Shown one piece after another: positions 1 through 5,967 of a DNA stretch of 12,393 nt. The notes beneath the pieces are model-generated. The model searched no databases, had not been told where the DNA came from, and was given only the letters and a program-made list of their open reading frames with translations. The number at the start of each line of letters is the position of its first letter. The stretch's first letter is position 1. Made by a program: the position numbers and the translations under genes. Source of the stretch: Myxococcales bacterium (GTDB taxonomy: Bacteria; Myxococcota; Polyangia; Fen-1088); NCBI GenBank assembly GCA_003153875.1, contig PMBY01000224.1, positions 737-13,129 on the forward strand, given 5' to 3'.

Positions 1-70
1 GTGATCAATTTCAGGTTCAACGTCTGAAGCAAAAGAGACGTCCACAGCCGAAAAACCACTGCCCGCGACG

Positions 71-403
71 TCATTCGGCCGGTACGGGACAGATAGTATT
101 TGCCGCCATGCACGCTGCGCCCTTCTTCAGACAGTAGGCACCGAAATAGCACGGACAGACGTCCTCGCTGTACTGACAATGCAGATCGGCGGTTACCGAG
201 CAGGCCGTCTCAGGCGCGGCGCAGCCTTCAGTGTTCGCCAGGCAATACATCCCGCGCGCGCACGGGCAGACGTGTTCGTCGAAGGCGCACACCGCGACGG
301 GCACCTTGCCGGCGAGGGTGCCGCCCTCATCCGAGCAGCCGCCCACGGCCCCTGTGAGGGCGAACAATGCGAACAGGACGAATCGAAGCACAAGCTGTCC
401 CAT
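71..403 (-). CDS. Small Cys-rich lipoprotein with two six-Cys modules (downstream paralog)
   Basis: A 110-residue predicted lipoprotein. Residues 1-22 form a hydrophobic signal peptide and Cys23 in the GAVGGC lipobox is the expected lipidated residue. The mature part holds two copies of a 30-residue module with spacing C-x6-C-x-C-x5-C-x6-C-x6-C, at residues 39-68 and 76-105. Each has an even number of Cys, fitting disulfide pairing in the periplasm or at the cell surface. It is a tandem paralog of the gene at 432-776, 28 nt upstream on the same strand, and the pair is probably co-transcribed. The ATG at 403 is preferred over in-frame ATG 415 and TTG 424 because it aligns with the paralog's start and has GAGG six bases upstream. 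I do not recognise the family and assign no biochemical function. Confidence 0.8.
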   Translation of the reverse strand: MGQLVLRFVLFALFALTGAVGGCSDEGGTLAGKVPVAVCAFDEHVCPCARGMYCLANTEGCAAPETACSVTADLHCQYSEDVCPCYFGAYCLKKGAACMAANTICPVPAE

Positions 404-431
404 AGGTTGCCTCATGTCCAACAACTACGGA

Positions 432-776
432 TCAATGGGATCTCGGAAAGGGACAGCTCACATTCGGCGCCCTGCATGCTGCGCCCTCTTCAAGGCAATA
501 GGCTCCGAAATAGCAGGGACAGACGTTCTCGCTGTCCTGACACTGCAAATCGGCGGTGGCCGGACAGGCCGTCTCGGGTGCGGCGCAGGCCTCAGTGTTG
601 GCCAGGCAATACATCCCGTGCACGCACGGGCAGACATGCTCAGTGAAGATGCAGCCCGCCACTGGTACTTTGCCGGCGAGGTTGTCGCCACCGCCATCCG
701 AGCAGCCGCCCAAGGCTCCCGCGAGAGCGAGCAACACGAACAGGCCGAACAAAATCGAAGGACAAGACTGCCGCAT
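432..776 (-). CDS. Small Cys-rich lipoprotein with two six-Cys modules (upstream paralog)
   Basis: A 114-residue predicted lipoprotein and close paralog of the gene at 71-403. It has a signal peptide at residues 1-24, a lipobox ending GALGGC with lipidated Cys25, and two modules with the same spacing C-x6-C-x-C-x5-C-x6-C-x6-C at residues 42-71 and 79-108. Stretches such as CLANTE, CAAPETAC and VCPCYFGAYC are shared with the paralog, so the duplication looks recent. The reading frame stays open up to 1076, but the start at 776 is strongly preferred: it begins a clean signal peptide and has an excellent ribosome binding site. The longer version would have no signal peptide at its N-terminus and would overlap the remnant at 886-1257. 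The function is unknown. The repeated modules suggest a disulfide-stabilised surface or binding protein, which is inference. Confidence 0.85.
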   Translation of the reverse strand: MRQSCPSILFGLFVLLALAGALGGCSDGGGDNLAGKVPVAGCIFTEHVCPCVHGMYCLANTEACAAPETACPATADLQCQDSENVCPCYFGAYCLEEGAACRAPNVSCPFPRSH

Positions 777-782
777 GGTTTG

Positions 783-790
783 CCTCCTTT
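783..790 (-). promoter_or_regulatory. Strong ribosome binding site that fixes the start at 776
   Basis: Read on the minus strand this is AAAGGAGG, six bases before the ATG at 776. It decides between the short lipoprotein start and the much longer open frame upstream. Confidence 0.85.
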
Positions 791-885
791 GTAGTAGCAT
801 GCCGTCCAAATTGGTCGGACCACAGGGCAAACAGGCCCGCTCTTCTGAGCGTATCATCACGTCTCCGAATATCCGAGAACCAGCG

Positions 886-1257
886 TCAACTATGTCCCCT
901 ATTGCGGCGGCGCTTCGCGCCCAGCCAGAGCCCGACCAGCAGCGCGGGAGCCAGCAGGCCCAACCCGAGATCCGACGGGAACATGGAGCAGCCACAGCCG
1001 CTACTCTTGCTGCCGGCCGCACCGGCGTCGGGCTGGGAGCCGCCATCCCAGTAGCCGGGTCCGCCGTCGGGAGCATCGAAACCGAACTCGAACGCGCCCA
1101 TGTCGGGGTGGCTGTCGCGCGGGTTGCCCCACAGGTCGGTCAGGGAGCTGCAGGTAATGTCTGCTCATGTTGGACTCCCGCGCCGCAAGAGGCGCCCTGG
1201 GCCAACGTATCCAAGCTCGGCGTGCCGATCAACTGTCGTTCTCCCCCGGCATTGGTC
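886..1257 (-). pseudogene. Broken 3' remnant of a secreted beta-helix-type protein with MYXO-CTERM tail
   Basis: From about 1164 down to the stop at 886 the minus strand encodes a stretch with TCSSLTDLWGNPR, then DMGAFEF, an Asp/Gly/Ala-rich linker, GCGCSM, a hydrophobic helix and an Arg cluster (AKRRRNR). The GNPR...DMGAFEF pattern is typical of the end of right-handed parallel beta-helix (PMP-like) surface proteins. Gly-Cys-Gly-Cys, helix and Arg together resemble the MYXO-CTERM sorting signal. Upstream in this frame is a TGA at 1165-1167, while plausible preceding sequence (LIGTPSLDTLAQGASCGAG) lies in another frame, so a frameshift near 1160-1168 is likely. The 5' part, including any signal peptide, is missing because amrS ends at 1273. 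The 71-residue ATG frame from 1101 alone would lack the secretion signal that such a tail requires. A real short gene is less likely but not excluded. Confidence 0.55.
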
Positions 1258-1272
1258 GCCGGAGTTGCGGAA

Positions 1273-2388
1273 TCACTCTTGGCCGACGTCGTCCAGCGGG
1301 AGCCGGCGATTGCCCCAGCGGCCAGGGGCGCCGGAAAAGACACCGGGGCATGCGGCGCCGCAGGCGATGCAATGACCGTCGTCGGTGAGTTTCCAGTCGG
1401 TGATTTCGTAGAAGTCGCGGCCGATCAGCCGGGCGCCGCAGCCCACGCAGTTGGTGTTGCCGCCGGTCTCGTCGCGCACGTTGCCGGTGTACACGTATCG
1501 CAGGCCATTGCCCAGAGCGACGGAGCGCGCGCGGGTCAGGGTTTCGGGCGGGGTGGGCGGTTTGTCGCGCATGTGAAAATCGGCGTGAAAGGCCGAGAAG
1601 TGTAGCGGCACATCGGGGCCAAGGTTGGCATGCATCCAGCGGGTCATCTGGTCCAGCTCGCCATCGCTGTCGTTCTCGCCAGGGATCAGCAGGGTGGTGA
1701 CTTCGAGCCAAACCTTGGTCTGCTCGCGCAGAAACACCAGCGTGTCGAGCACGGTGGCGAGATCGCCGGCACATAGCTCGCGATAGAAGCGATCGGTGAA
1801 CGCCTTCAGATCCACGTTGGCGGCGTCCATACGACGGTAGAACTCGGCGCGCGGGGCCGGGCAGACGTACCCTGCCGTCACCGCCACGGTCTTGACGCCG
1901 CGTTCGTGGCAGGCGTCAGCCACGTCGATGGCGTATTCGTGAAACACCACCGGATCGTTGTAGGTCATGGCCACGCTGGGGCAACCGTGTCGCTGCGCCG
2001 CCTCGGCGATCTCGCCAGGTGAAGCGGCCGCGCACATGCTCTCCACTTCGCGCGAGCGGGTGCTCTCCCAGTTCTGGCAAAACTTGCACGCCAGATTGCA
2101 GCCGGCGGTGCCAAAGGACAGCACCGGCGTGCCAGGCAGAAAATGATAGAGCGGCTTCTTCTCGATGGGATCCACGCAGAATCCGGTGGAGCGGCCGTAG
2201 CTGGTGAGCACGATCTTCCCGTCCTGGCAGGCGCGCACGAAACACAGGCCGCGCTGGCCCTCGCGCAAACGGCAGAAGCGCGGACACAGCTCGCACACCA
2301 CATGGTCCTCGCCGTCGCGACGGAAGTACCGGGTGGCCACCGATGCGGGATGGCCGGACTGGCGCGACGTCTTGTGCGACCGGCTCAA
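1273..2388 (-). CDS. amrS: AmmeMemoRadiSam system radical SAM enzyme (AmrS)
   Basis: About 371 residues. The radical SAM signature CNLACKFC sits at residues 97-104, with three Cys for a 4Fe-4S cluster that cleaves S-adenosylmethionine. It is in the pyruvate-formate-lyase-activase-like branch: an N-terminal Cys cluster (residues 32-49, CELCPRFC and a later Cys) and a C-terminal zinc-ribbon-like pair, CVGC near 314-317 and CIAC near 340-343, as in the AmmeMemoRadiSam family. The substrate is not known to me. The Memo-like partner amrB starts divergently 43 nt away, the usual association. The frame is open up to 2538 inside amrB, so that start is unlikely. I chose TTG 2388, which has GAGGA about nine bases upstream; GTG 2415 and GTG 2340 are alternatives. 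No AMMECR1 partner (amrA) is in the window. Confidence 0.88.
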   Translation of the reverse strand: MSRSHKTSRQSGHPASVATRYFRRDGEDHVVCELCPRFCRLREGQRGLCFVRACQDGKIVLTSYGRSTGFCVDPIEKKPLYHFLPGTPVLSFGTAGCNLACKFCQNWESTRSREVESMCAAASPGEIAEAAQRHGCPSVAMTYNDPVVFHEYAIDVADACHERGVKTVAVTAGYVCPAPRAEFYRRMDAANVDLKAFTDRFYRELCAGDLATVLDTLVFLREQTKVWLEVTTLLIPGENDSDGELDQMTRWMHANLGPDVPLHFSAFHADFHMRDKPPTPPETLTRARSVALGNGLRYVYTGNVRDETGGNTNCVGCGARLIGRDFYEITDWKLTDDGHCIACGAACPGVFSGAPGRWGNRRLPLDDVGQE

Positions 2389-2430
2389 GCTTTGGTTTCC
2401 TCGCGAGAAATACACAGTAGAGTATAGGTC
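2389..2430. promoter_or_regulatory. Divergent amrS/amrB intergenic control region
   Basis: Only 42 nt separate the chosen amrS start from the amrB ATG, and the segment is more AT-rich than its surroundings. On the minus strand, TATACT at 2426-2421 is a reasonable -10 for amrS. No convincing -35 is visible for either direction, and amrB has only a weak ribosome binding site. Both promoters must overlap here or lie inside the opposite gene. Confidence 0.35.
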
Positions 2431-3222
2431 ATGGGGACGCGTCCTGCTGCGGTAGCCGGAATGTTCTATCCTGGGGAAGCAAAGCGGTTGACCGCGGCGG
2501 TCGAGGCCTATTTGGCTGACGCACACATTGCGCCTCAATCACAACCGCCGCCGAAGGCAGTCATCGCTCCGCACGCGGGCTACCAATATTCCGGGCCCGT
2601 TGCCGGCAGCGCCTATGGCAGCTTGATTCCCTATTCCAAGAGCATCGAGCGCGTGATTCTGGTGGGCCCGTCACATCATGTGCCCTTTGCCGGCGTGGCA
2701 GCCAGCCGTGCCACTGCTTTCGACACGCCCCTGGGCGCGGTGCTGGTGGATCGCGACGCCGTGGAAGCCCTGCTCAAGGAAGGGCTGATTCAAGAGAACG
2801 ATGTCGCTCACGCCCGCGAGCACAGCCTGGAAGTACACCTGCCCTTTGTGCAGCGGGTTTTCCCCGGCGCGCGCGTGGTGCCGCTTTTGGCTGGCGATCA
2901 AGACCACACCAGCATGGCCGCAATCTTCGCGCGCCTGTGGGGCGGGCCTGAGACCGTGATCGTGGTCAGCTCCGATCTTTCCCACTACCACGACTATGAG
3001 ACCGCCTGTCGCCTCGACCGTGAAACCGCCGAGACCATCGAGGCGCGCCAGGCGGGCGCCGTCGATTTCGACCAAGCCTGCGGCGCCACGCCGGTCAACG
3101 CGCTTCTGCAGATCGCCGCAGACAAGGGCCTTTCCGCCGCGACCATCGACCTGCGCAATTCCGGCGACACGGCCGGCCCGCGCAACGAGGTCGTGGGCTA
3201 CGGCGCTTTTGTCTTTGCGTAG
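2431..3222 (+). CDS. amrB: AmmeMemoRadiSam system protein B (Memo-like)
   Basis: A 263-residue protein of the MEMO1 family, close to the usual length. The N-terminus RPAAVAGMFYP is the family's conserved opening and supports the ATG at 2431. Further motifs are APHAGYQYSGP (His48, matching a metal-ligand His of human MEMO1), GPSHH (His82/83), EHSLEVHLPF (130-139), SSDLSHYHDY (180-189) and the terminal NSGDTAG...VVGYGAFVFA. The fold is related to extradiol dioxygenases, but the reaction is not settled to my knowledge. In bacteria it is recurrently linked with a radical SAM enzyme (amrS, divergent here) and an AMMECR1 protein, which is absent here. The 3' end matters for the rest of the window: recognisable copies of its last codons occur at 8303-8365 and 9411-9429. 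Confidence 0.9.
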   Translation: MGTRPAAVAGMFYPGEAKRLTAAVEAYLADAHIAPQSQPPPKAVIAPHAGYQYSGPVAGSAYGSLIPYSKSIERVILVGPSHHVPFAGVAASRATAFDTPLGAVLVDRDAVEALLKEGLIQENDVAHAREHSLEVHLPFVQRVFPGARVVPLLAGDQDHTSMAAIFARLWGGPETVIVVSSDLSHYHDYETACRLDRETAETIEARQAGAVDFDQACGATPVNALLQIAADKGLSAATIDLRNSGDTAGPRNEVVGYGAFVFA

Positions 3223-3274
3223 CTTGAATGCAGGCTCTCGCGTCTCAGCCCAAGATCGACGATAGTGCTTGGGC

Positions 3275-4339
3275 ATGTGGGGACCAATCGCATCCTTGCT
3301 ATGGGCCGGTGCGGTCACCGTGTTGCCCATGGGCACGACCTGCCCGAGCGGAGACGCCATCGCCGCTGAACTGGACCGGCTGGGTGCGGTTGCGGCGCTG
3401 GCTGCCTTGGGCTCACCCGAGGTCACAGTCAAAGACACGAAGATGCACGTGGTTCTGCGTGGCCAGGACGGTTCCATGCTGGGTGCTCGGGAAGTTGCGG
3501 CGCCCGAGGCTTGCGGCGAGCGCGCGACGGTAGCCGCAGTCTTCATCGCGGCATGGGTGGGCGAGTGGACCACCGCGCCCCTGGCCGAGAAACAGAACTC
3601 CAAGCTCCAGGCCCCGAACCACAGTGCAGGAGCGGCCTCGTCGAGCCCTCCACGACCGCGCCCAATGACTTTGGATTCCACCAGCCCGGCCAGCCTTCCC
3701 TTGCGCGAGCAAGCTGACTTGGCGAAAGCAGAAGAGGCGAAGCCACCGGACGCGAAGCCAGCCTCGCCAAATACAAAGGAATCAGCGCCCGAGACCACGC
3801 CCCTCGTACCCGCCGCCACAAGACCGAAGTTGGGAATACCCGGCGAGGTCGCCGCGCTGGGCTTCGGAACCCACGACGGAGACGCGGGCACATTCGGCGC
3901 CGGCATCTTGGTTGGGTATCGGCTGCGCGGCGCACTGGCCCTGGCCGCGCTCTTCGAGGGCACGGGAGAGCGCGAGCAGACCCTGGGCCCAGGGCGGGCG
4001 GCCTACCGAACCTTCCGTCTTGGCGTCGGGGCCGGCGTATTGCGAAAGTGGGGTCGGGTGTTCGGCGATGTCGGGATCTTTCCGGAGCTGACGCTGCTCA
4101 CCGTCAGTGGCAAACAGCTTCAGAGCGGGCACAACGCAACCGCCTGGGGGGCCGCGGCCGATCTGCGCGCGCGCCTCGGCCTCGCTTGGGGCCGCATTGC
4201 GCCCTTCTTGCTCGCGGGTGCGAGCTACGCCTTGCGCGGCGAGCGCCTCACCCTCGACGATCGCTCGCAGAGCATCACCCTCTCGCGCTGGAACGTCAGC
4301 GTTGGCGCCGGGCTGGCGTTTCTTTTCGGAGAAGAGTGA
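3275..4339 (+). CDS. Putative secreted/outer-membrane beta-barrel protein with periplasmic N-domain
   Basis: A 354-residue protein of no family I can name. The N-terminus (about 1-22) is hydrophobic and may be a signal peptide, but it lacks the usual basic start. Residues about 24-96 look like a small periplasmic domain. Then comes a Pro/Ala/Ser/Lys-rich disordered linker (about 100-185). The C-terminal 165 residues alternate short glycine-rich aromatic/hydrophobic strands (GFGTHDGDAG, GILVGYRL, FRLGVGAGV, NVSVGAGLAF), typical of small outer-membrane beta-barrels. TTG 3269 is the only other start, since a stop lies in frame at 3263. There is no good ribosome binding site, so coupling to amrB, which ends 52 nt upstream, is possible. 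Its stop codon overlaps the promoter element before the sigma gene, suggesting it belongs to that system as sensor or export partner; this is inference. Confidence 0.7.
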   Translation: MWGPIASLLWAGAVTVLPMGTTCPSGDAIAAELDRLGAVAALAALGSPEVTVKDTKMHVVLRGQDGSMLGAREVAAPEACGERATVAAVFIAAWVGEWTTAPLAEKQNSKLQAPNHSAGAASSSPPRPRPMTLDSTSPASLPLREQADLAKAEEAKPPDAKPASPNTKESAPETTPLVPAATRPKLGIPGEVAALGFGTHDGDAGTFGAGILVGYRLRGALALAALFEGTGEREQTLGPGRAAYRTFRLGVGAGVLRKWGRVFGDVGIFPELTLLTVSGKQLQSGHNATAWGAAADLRARLGLAWGRIAPFLLAGASYALRGERLTLDDRSQSITLSRWNVSVGAGLAFLFGEE

Positions 4340-4367
4340 AACGTTTGGCGCCTAGCCCTCACTAGGA
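4337..4367 (+). promoter_or_regulatory. Candidate ECF promoter P1 (autoregulatory, before the sigma gene)
   Basis: TGAAACGTTTGG (4337-4348), an 8-nt spacer, then CCTCACTAGGA (4357-4367). The same two blocks at the same 20-nt start-to-start spacing precede the lipoprotein genes at 5911 and 8492. TGAAAC resembles an ECF -35 and the second block an ECF -10. It starts on the TGA stop of the upstream gene and ends 9 nt before the sigma GTG. Confidence 0.7.
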
Positions 4368-4376
4368 TAGGGCGAC

Positions 4377-4949
4377 GTGGTCACTCCTGAAACCTCCCTC
4401 GATGCGGAAACCATGTACCGGATGCATGTGCATCAGGTGGCGCGTTGGGCTGCCCGCCTGGGTGGGCCGGCCCTTGATTTGGAGGACACCGTGCACGAGG
4501 TGTTCGCGATTGCCTGCAGGCGCCTGTCCGGCTTTCGTGGCGAATCGAGCCTATCCACCTGGCTGTTCGGCATTACCGACAAGGTGGTGCGCCATCGCCG
4601 TCGCAAAGAGCGCTGGTGGCACTGGCTGTCAGGTTCTGCCGATCAGACGGCTGGGCATCTTGCAGCGGCTGACCCCGATCCCTTGCGCGCCGCCGAACAA
4701 GACCAGACCGCCAGGGACGTCTACCGCGTGCTCGATCATCTGCCCGATGGCGACCGGCGCATCCTGATTCTCTTCGAACTGGAAGAGCTTGCGGCGTACG
4801 AGGTCGCCGCGTTGCTGGGTATCAAGGCAGCCAACGCGCGCCTGCGACGGCACAGAGCGCGAGCGCGCTTCTTGAAGATCTATCAACAGGAATTTCCTGT
4901 TTGTGCAGAGGACGTCACTCGACTGAGGTGCGAAAATGTCGGCCGATAG
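4377..4949 (+). CDS. ECF-type RNA polymerase sigma factor
   Basis: A 190-residue sigma-70 family protein of ECF layout. Region 2 spans about residues 13-75 (VARWAARLGG, LEDTVHEVFAIACRRL, FRGESSLSTWLFGI, then a basic RHRRRKER). After a linker, region 4 (about 115-170) carries LDHLPDGDRRILILFELEEL and the helix-turn-helix YEVAALLGIKAANARLRRHR. It directs RNA polymerase to dedicated promoters. The GTG at 4377 is preferred because ATG 4413 would cut into region 2. That start lies 9 nt after the P1 -10-like block, so the message would be nearly leaderless. The 3' end overlaps the next gene by 14 nt, the classic arrangement of a sigma factor with its membrane regulator. The shared element before this gene and before two lipoprotein genes suggests autoregulation plus control of those targets. 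Confidence 0.9.
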   Translation: MVTPETSLDAETMYRMHVHQVARWAARLGGPALDLEDTVHEVFAIACRRLSGFRGESSLSTWLFGITDKVVRHRRRKERWWHWLSGSADQTAGHLAAADPDPLRAAEQDQTARDVYRVLDHLPDGDRRILILFELEELAAYEVAALLGIKAANARLRRHRARARFLKIYQQEFPVCAEDVTRLRCENVGR

Positions 4950-5913
4950 GAAATCGCACAGCGCGGAAACCAACGAGGCGCTCTTGCAAGAGGGGTTGAC
5001 CTTCCTGCATCAGGCGCGCGACACCCGTGGTCTTCATCCCTGGCAGGTCGAACTCATCGAGCGACGCCTGTTCGAGAGAGGAGTGCGCTCGCGGCGCAGA
5101 GCTCTGTGGCCAGCCTTGGCCGCGCTTGCTCTTGTGCTCGCTGCGAGTGCGACTCTCGCCGTGGCTCAGGGCGGACTGCGCGCGCTGCCCCTGATAGGGG
5201 CGCTGTTTGCGCCGCCGTCCGTTCCGACCACAGCGCCGACCAAGCCCGAGCCGCGCCGCCGGCCCGCCATGCCCAAGTTGCCCGCAGAGAATCGCTCTGG
5301 CGCGAATCCGTCGGGGCCGGCTCCGTCTCTCGCGCCGACTCCCGAACCTGCCGCCGAGCCCGCTCCGGTTCCCGAGTCCGCGGCAGCCGAGACCGCTCAA
5401 GCACCTGTCCTGCCATCCCGCCAGACCGGAGCAGCCCCGCGGCCGCTGGCCCTGCGCGCTCCTCTCACCACGCGCGAGGGCGCCGGGCTGGAGGAGACGC
5501 CCGTCCCAACTCCGACCTTAGGCAAGGAAGCGAACCCCATCGTGGCCGAGAGCCATTCTTTCGCCTCGGTGATCGAGCCCTGGCACCGCACGCACAATGC
5601 CAGCGCCGCGCTCGCCCTGCTCGATGCCCACGAGCAGCGCTATCCCAATGGACACATGCGCCTAGAAACGCGCGTGCTGCGCGCGGAGATCTATCTGGCG
5701 CAAGGCCACGAGAGCGAGGCTTTGGCGGTGCTGGATTCGGTTGCTCTGGCGGGCCTGCCACGCGGCCGCGAGCTGCAAGTCGTGCGCGGCGAGCTGCGCA
5801 TCAAGGCGGGCCGTTGCCCCGAGGGGAGGAAAGATCTTGGCGATGTGCTCGAGAAGGGTGTTGCCGATCCTTTGGCCAAACGGGCTTTGCGTGCAATTCA
5901 CCACTGTCCCTGA
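4936..5913 (+). CDS. Single-pass membrane protein with TPR-like periplasmic C-terminus; candidate anti-sigma factor
   Basis: A 325-residue protein starting inside the sigma gene (14-nt overlap), so translation is probably coupled. Residues 1-55 are cytoplasmic and charged, with helical stretches (ALLQEGLTFLHQARD, PWQVELIERRLFERG) of the size of an anti-sigma domain. Residues 57-78 form one transmembrane helix after RSRRR. Residues about 92-200 are a Pro/Ala-rich periplasmic linker. Residues about 205-325 are helical and TPR-like (AALALLDAHEQRYPNGH, RVLRAEIYLAQGHESEALAVLD). Position and topology suggest it holds the sigma factor at the membrane and senses an envelope signal. The zinc-finger HxxxCxxC motif of many anti-sigma factors is absent, so this rests on topology and context. 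Its last 40 or so codons are partly duplicated at 8366-8494. Confidence 0.75.
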   Translation: MSADRKSHSAETNEALLQEGLTFLHQARDTRGLHPWQVELIERRLFERGVRSRRRALWPALAALALVLAASATLAVAQGGLRALPLIGALFAPPSVPTTAPTKPEPRRRPAMPKLPAENRSGANPSGPAPSLAPTPEPAAEPAPVPESAAAETAQAPVLPSRQTGAAPRPLALRAPLTTREGAGLEETPVPTPTLGKEANPIVAESHSFASVIEPWHRTHNASAALALLDAHEQRYPNGHMRLETRVLRAEIYLAQGHESEALAVLDSVALAGLPRGRELQVVRGELRIKAGRCPEGRKDLGDVLEKGVADPLAKRALRAIHHCP

Positions 5914-5927
5914 AACGTTTGGCCAAA
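5871..5927. repeat. 12-bp perfect inverted repeat at the 3' end of the membrane-protein gene
   Basis: TTTGGCCAAACG at 5871-5882 is the exact reverse complement of CGTTTGGCCAAA at 5916-5927, with 33 nt between. Each arm also contains the 10-bp palindrome TTTGGCCAAA. The right arm covers the -35 side of P2 and its spacer. The seven-base core (CCAAACG and CGTTTGG) is kept at 8459-8465 and 8497-8503 before the second lipoprotein. It could be a regulator site or an mRNA stem. The left arm encodes Leu-Ala-Lys-Arg, so conservation may be partly coding. Confidence 0.5.
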
Positions 5928-5941
5928 TGCCGTCACTAGGA
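5911..5941 (+). promoter_or_regulatory. Candidate ECF promoter P2 (before the large lipoprotein)
   Basis: TGAAACGTTTGG (5911-5922), 8 nt, then CGTCACTAGGA (5931-5941). It has the same first 12 bases and the same spacing as P1. The second block contains CGTC, a common ECF -10 core. It begins on the TGA of the membrane-protein gene and leaves a leader of about 20 nt before ATG 5968. Confidence 0.75.
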
Positions 5942-5967
5942 AGGATCGAACCCAAGTGAGGACTACA

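Noticed and set aside
20..41. 6-bp inverted repeat ACGTCT / AGACGT after the lipoprotein gene, as a terminator
   Set aside because: The stem is short with a 10-nt loop, and no T-run follows on the minus strand.
804..820. Imperfect palindrome around CCAAATTGG upstream of the Cys-rich lipoproteins as an operator
   Set aside because: Too imperfect and no second copy; also not related to the ECF element.
432..1076. Long 214-residue frame containing the upstream Cys-rich lipoprotein
   Set aside because: The first 100 residues are compositionally unlike a protein of this type, overlap the MYXO-CTERM remnant, and hide a perfect signal peptide and ribosome binding site at 776.
2389..2538. N-terminal extension of amrS to 2538
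   Set aside because: It would overlap the conserved N-terminus of amrB and adds 50 residues with no similarity to the family.
2671..3963. Long minus-strand frame opposite amrB and the barrel gene
   Set aside because: A shadow frame of high-GC coding DNA; no motif, and the plus strand holds a recognised family.
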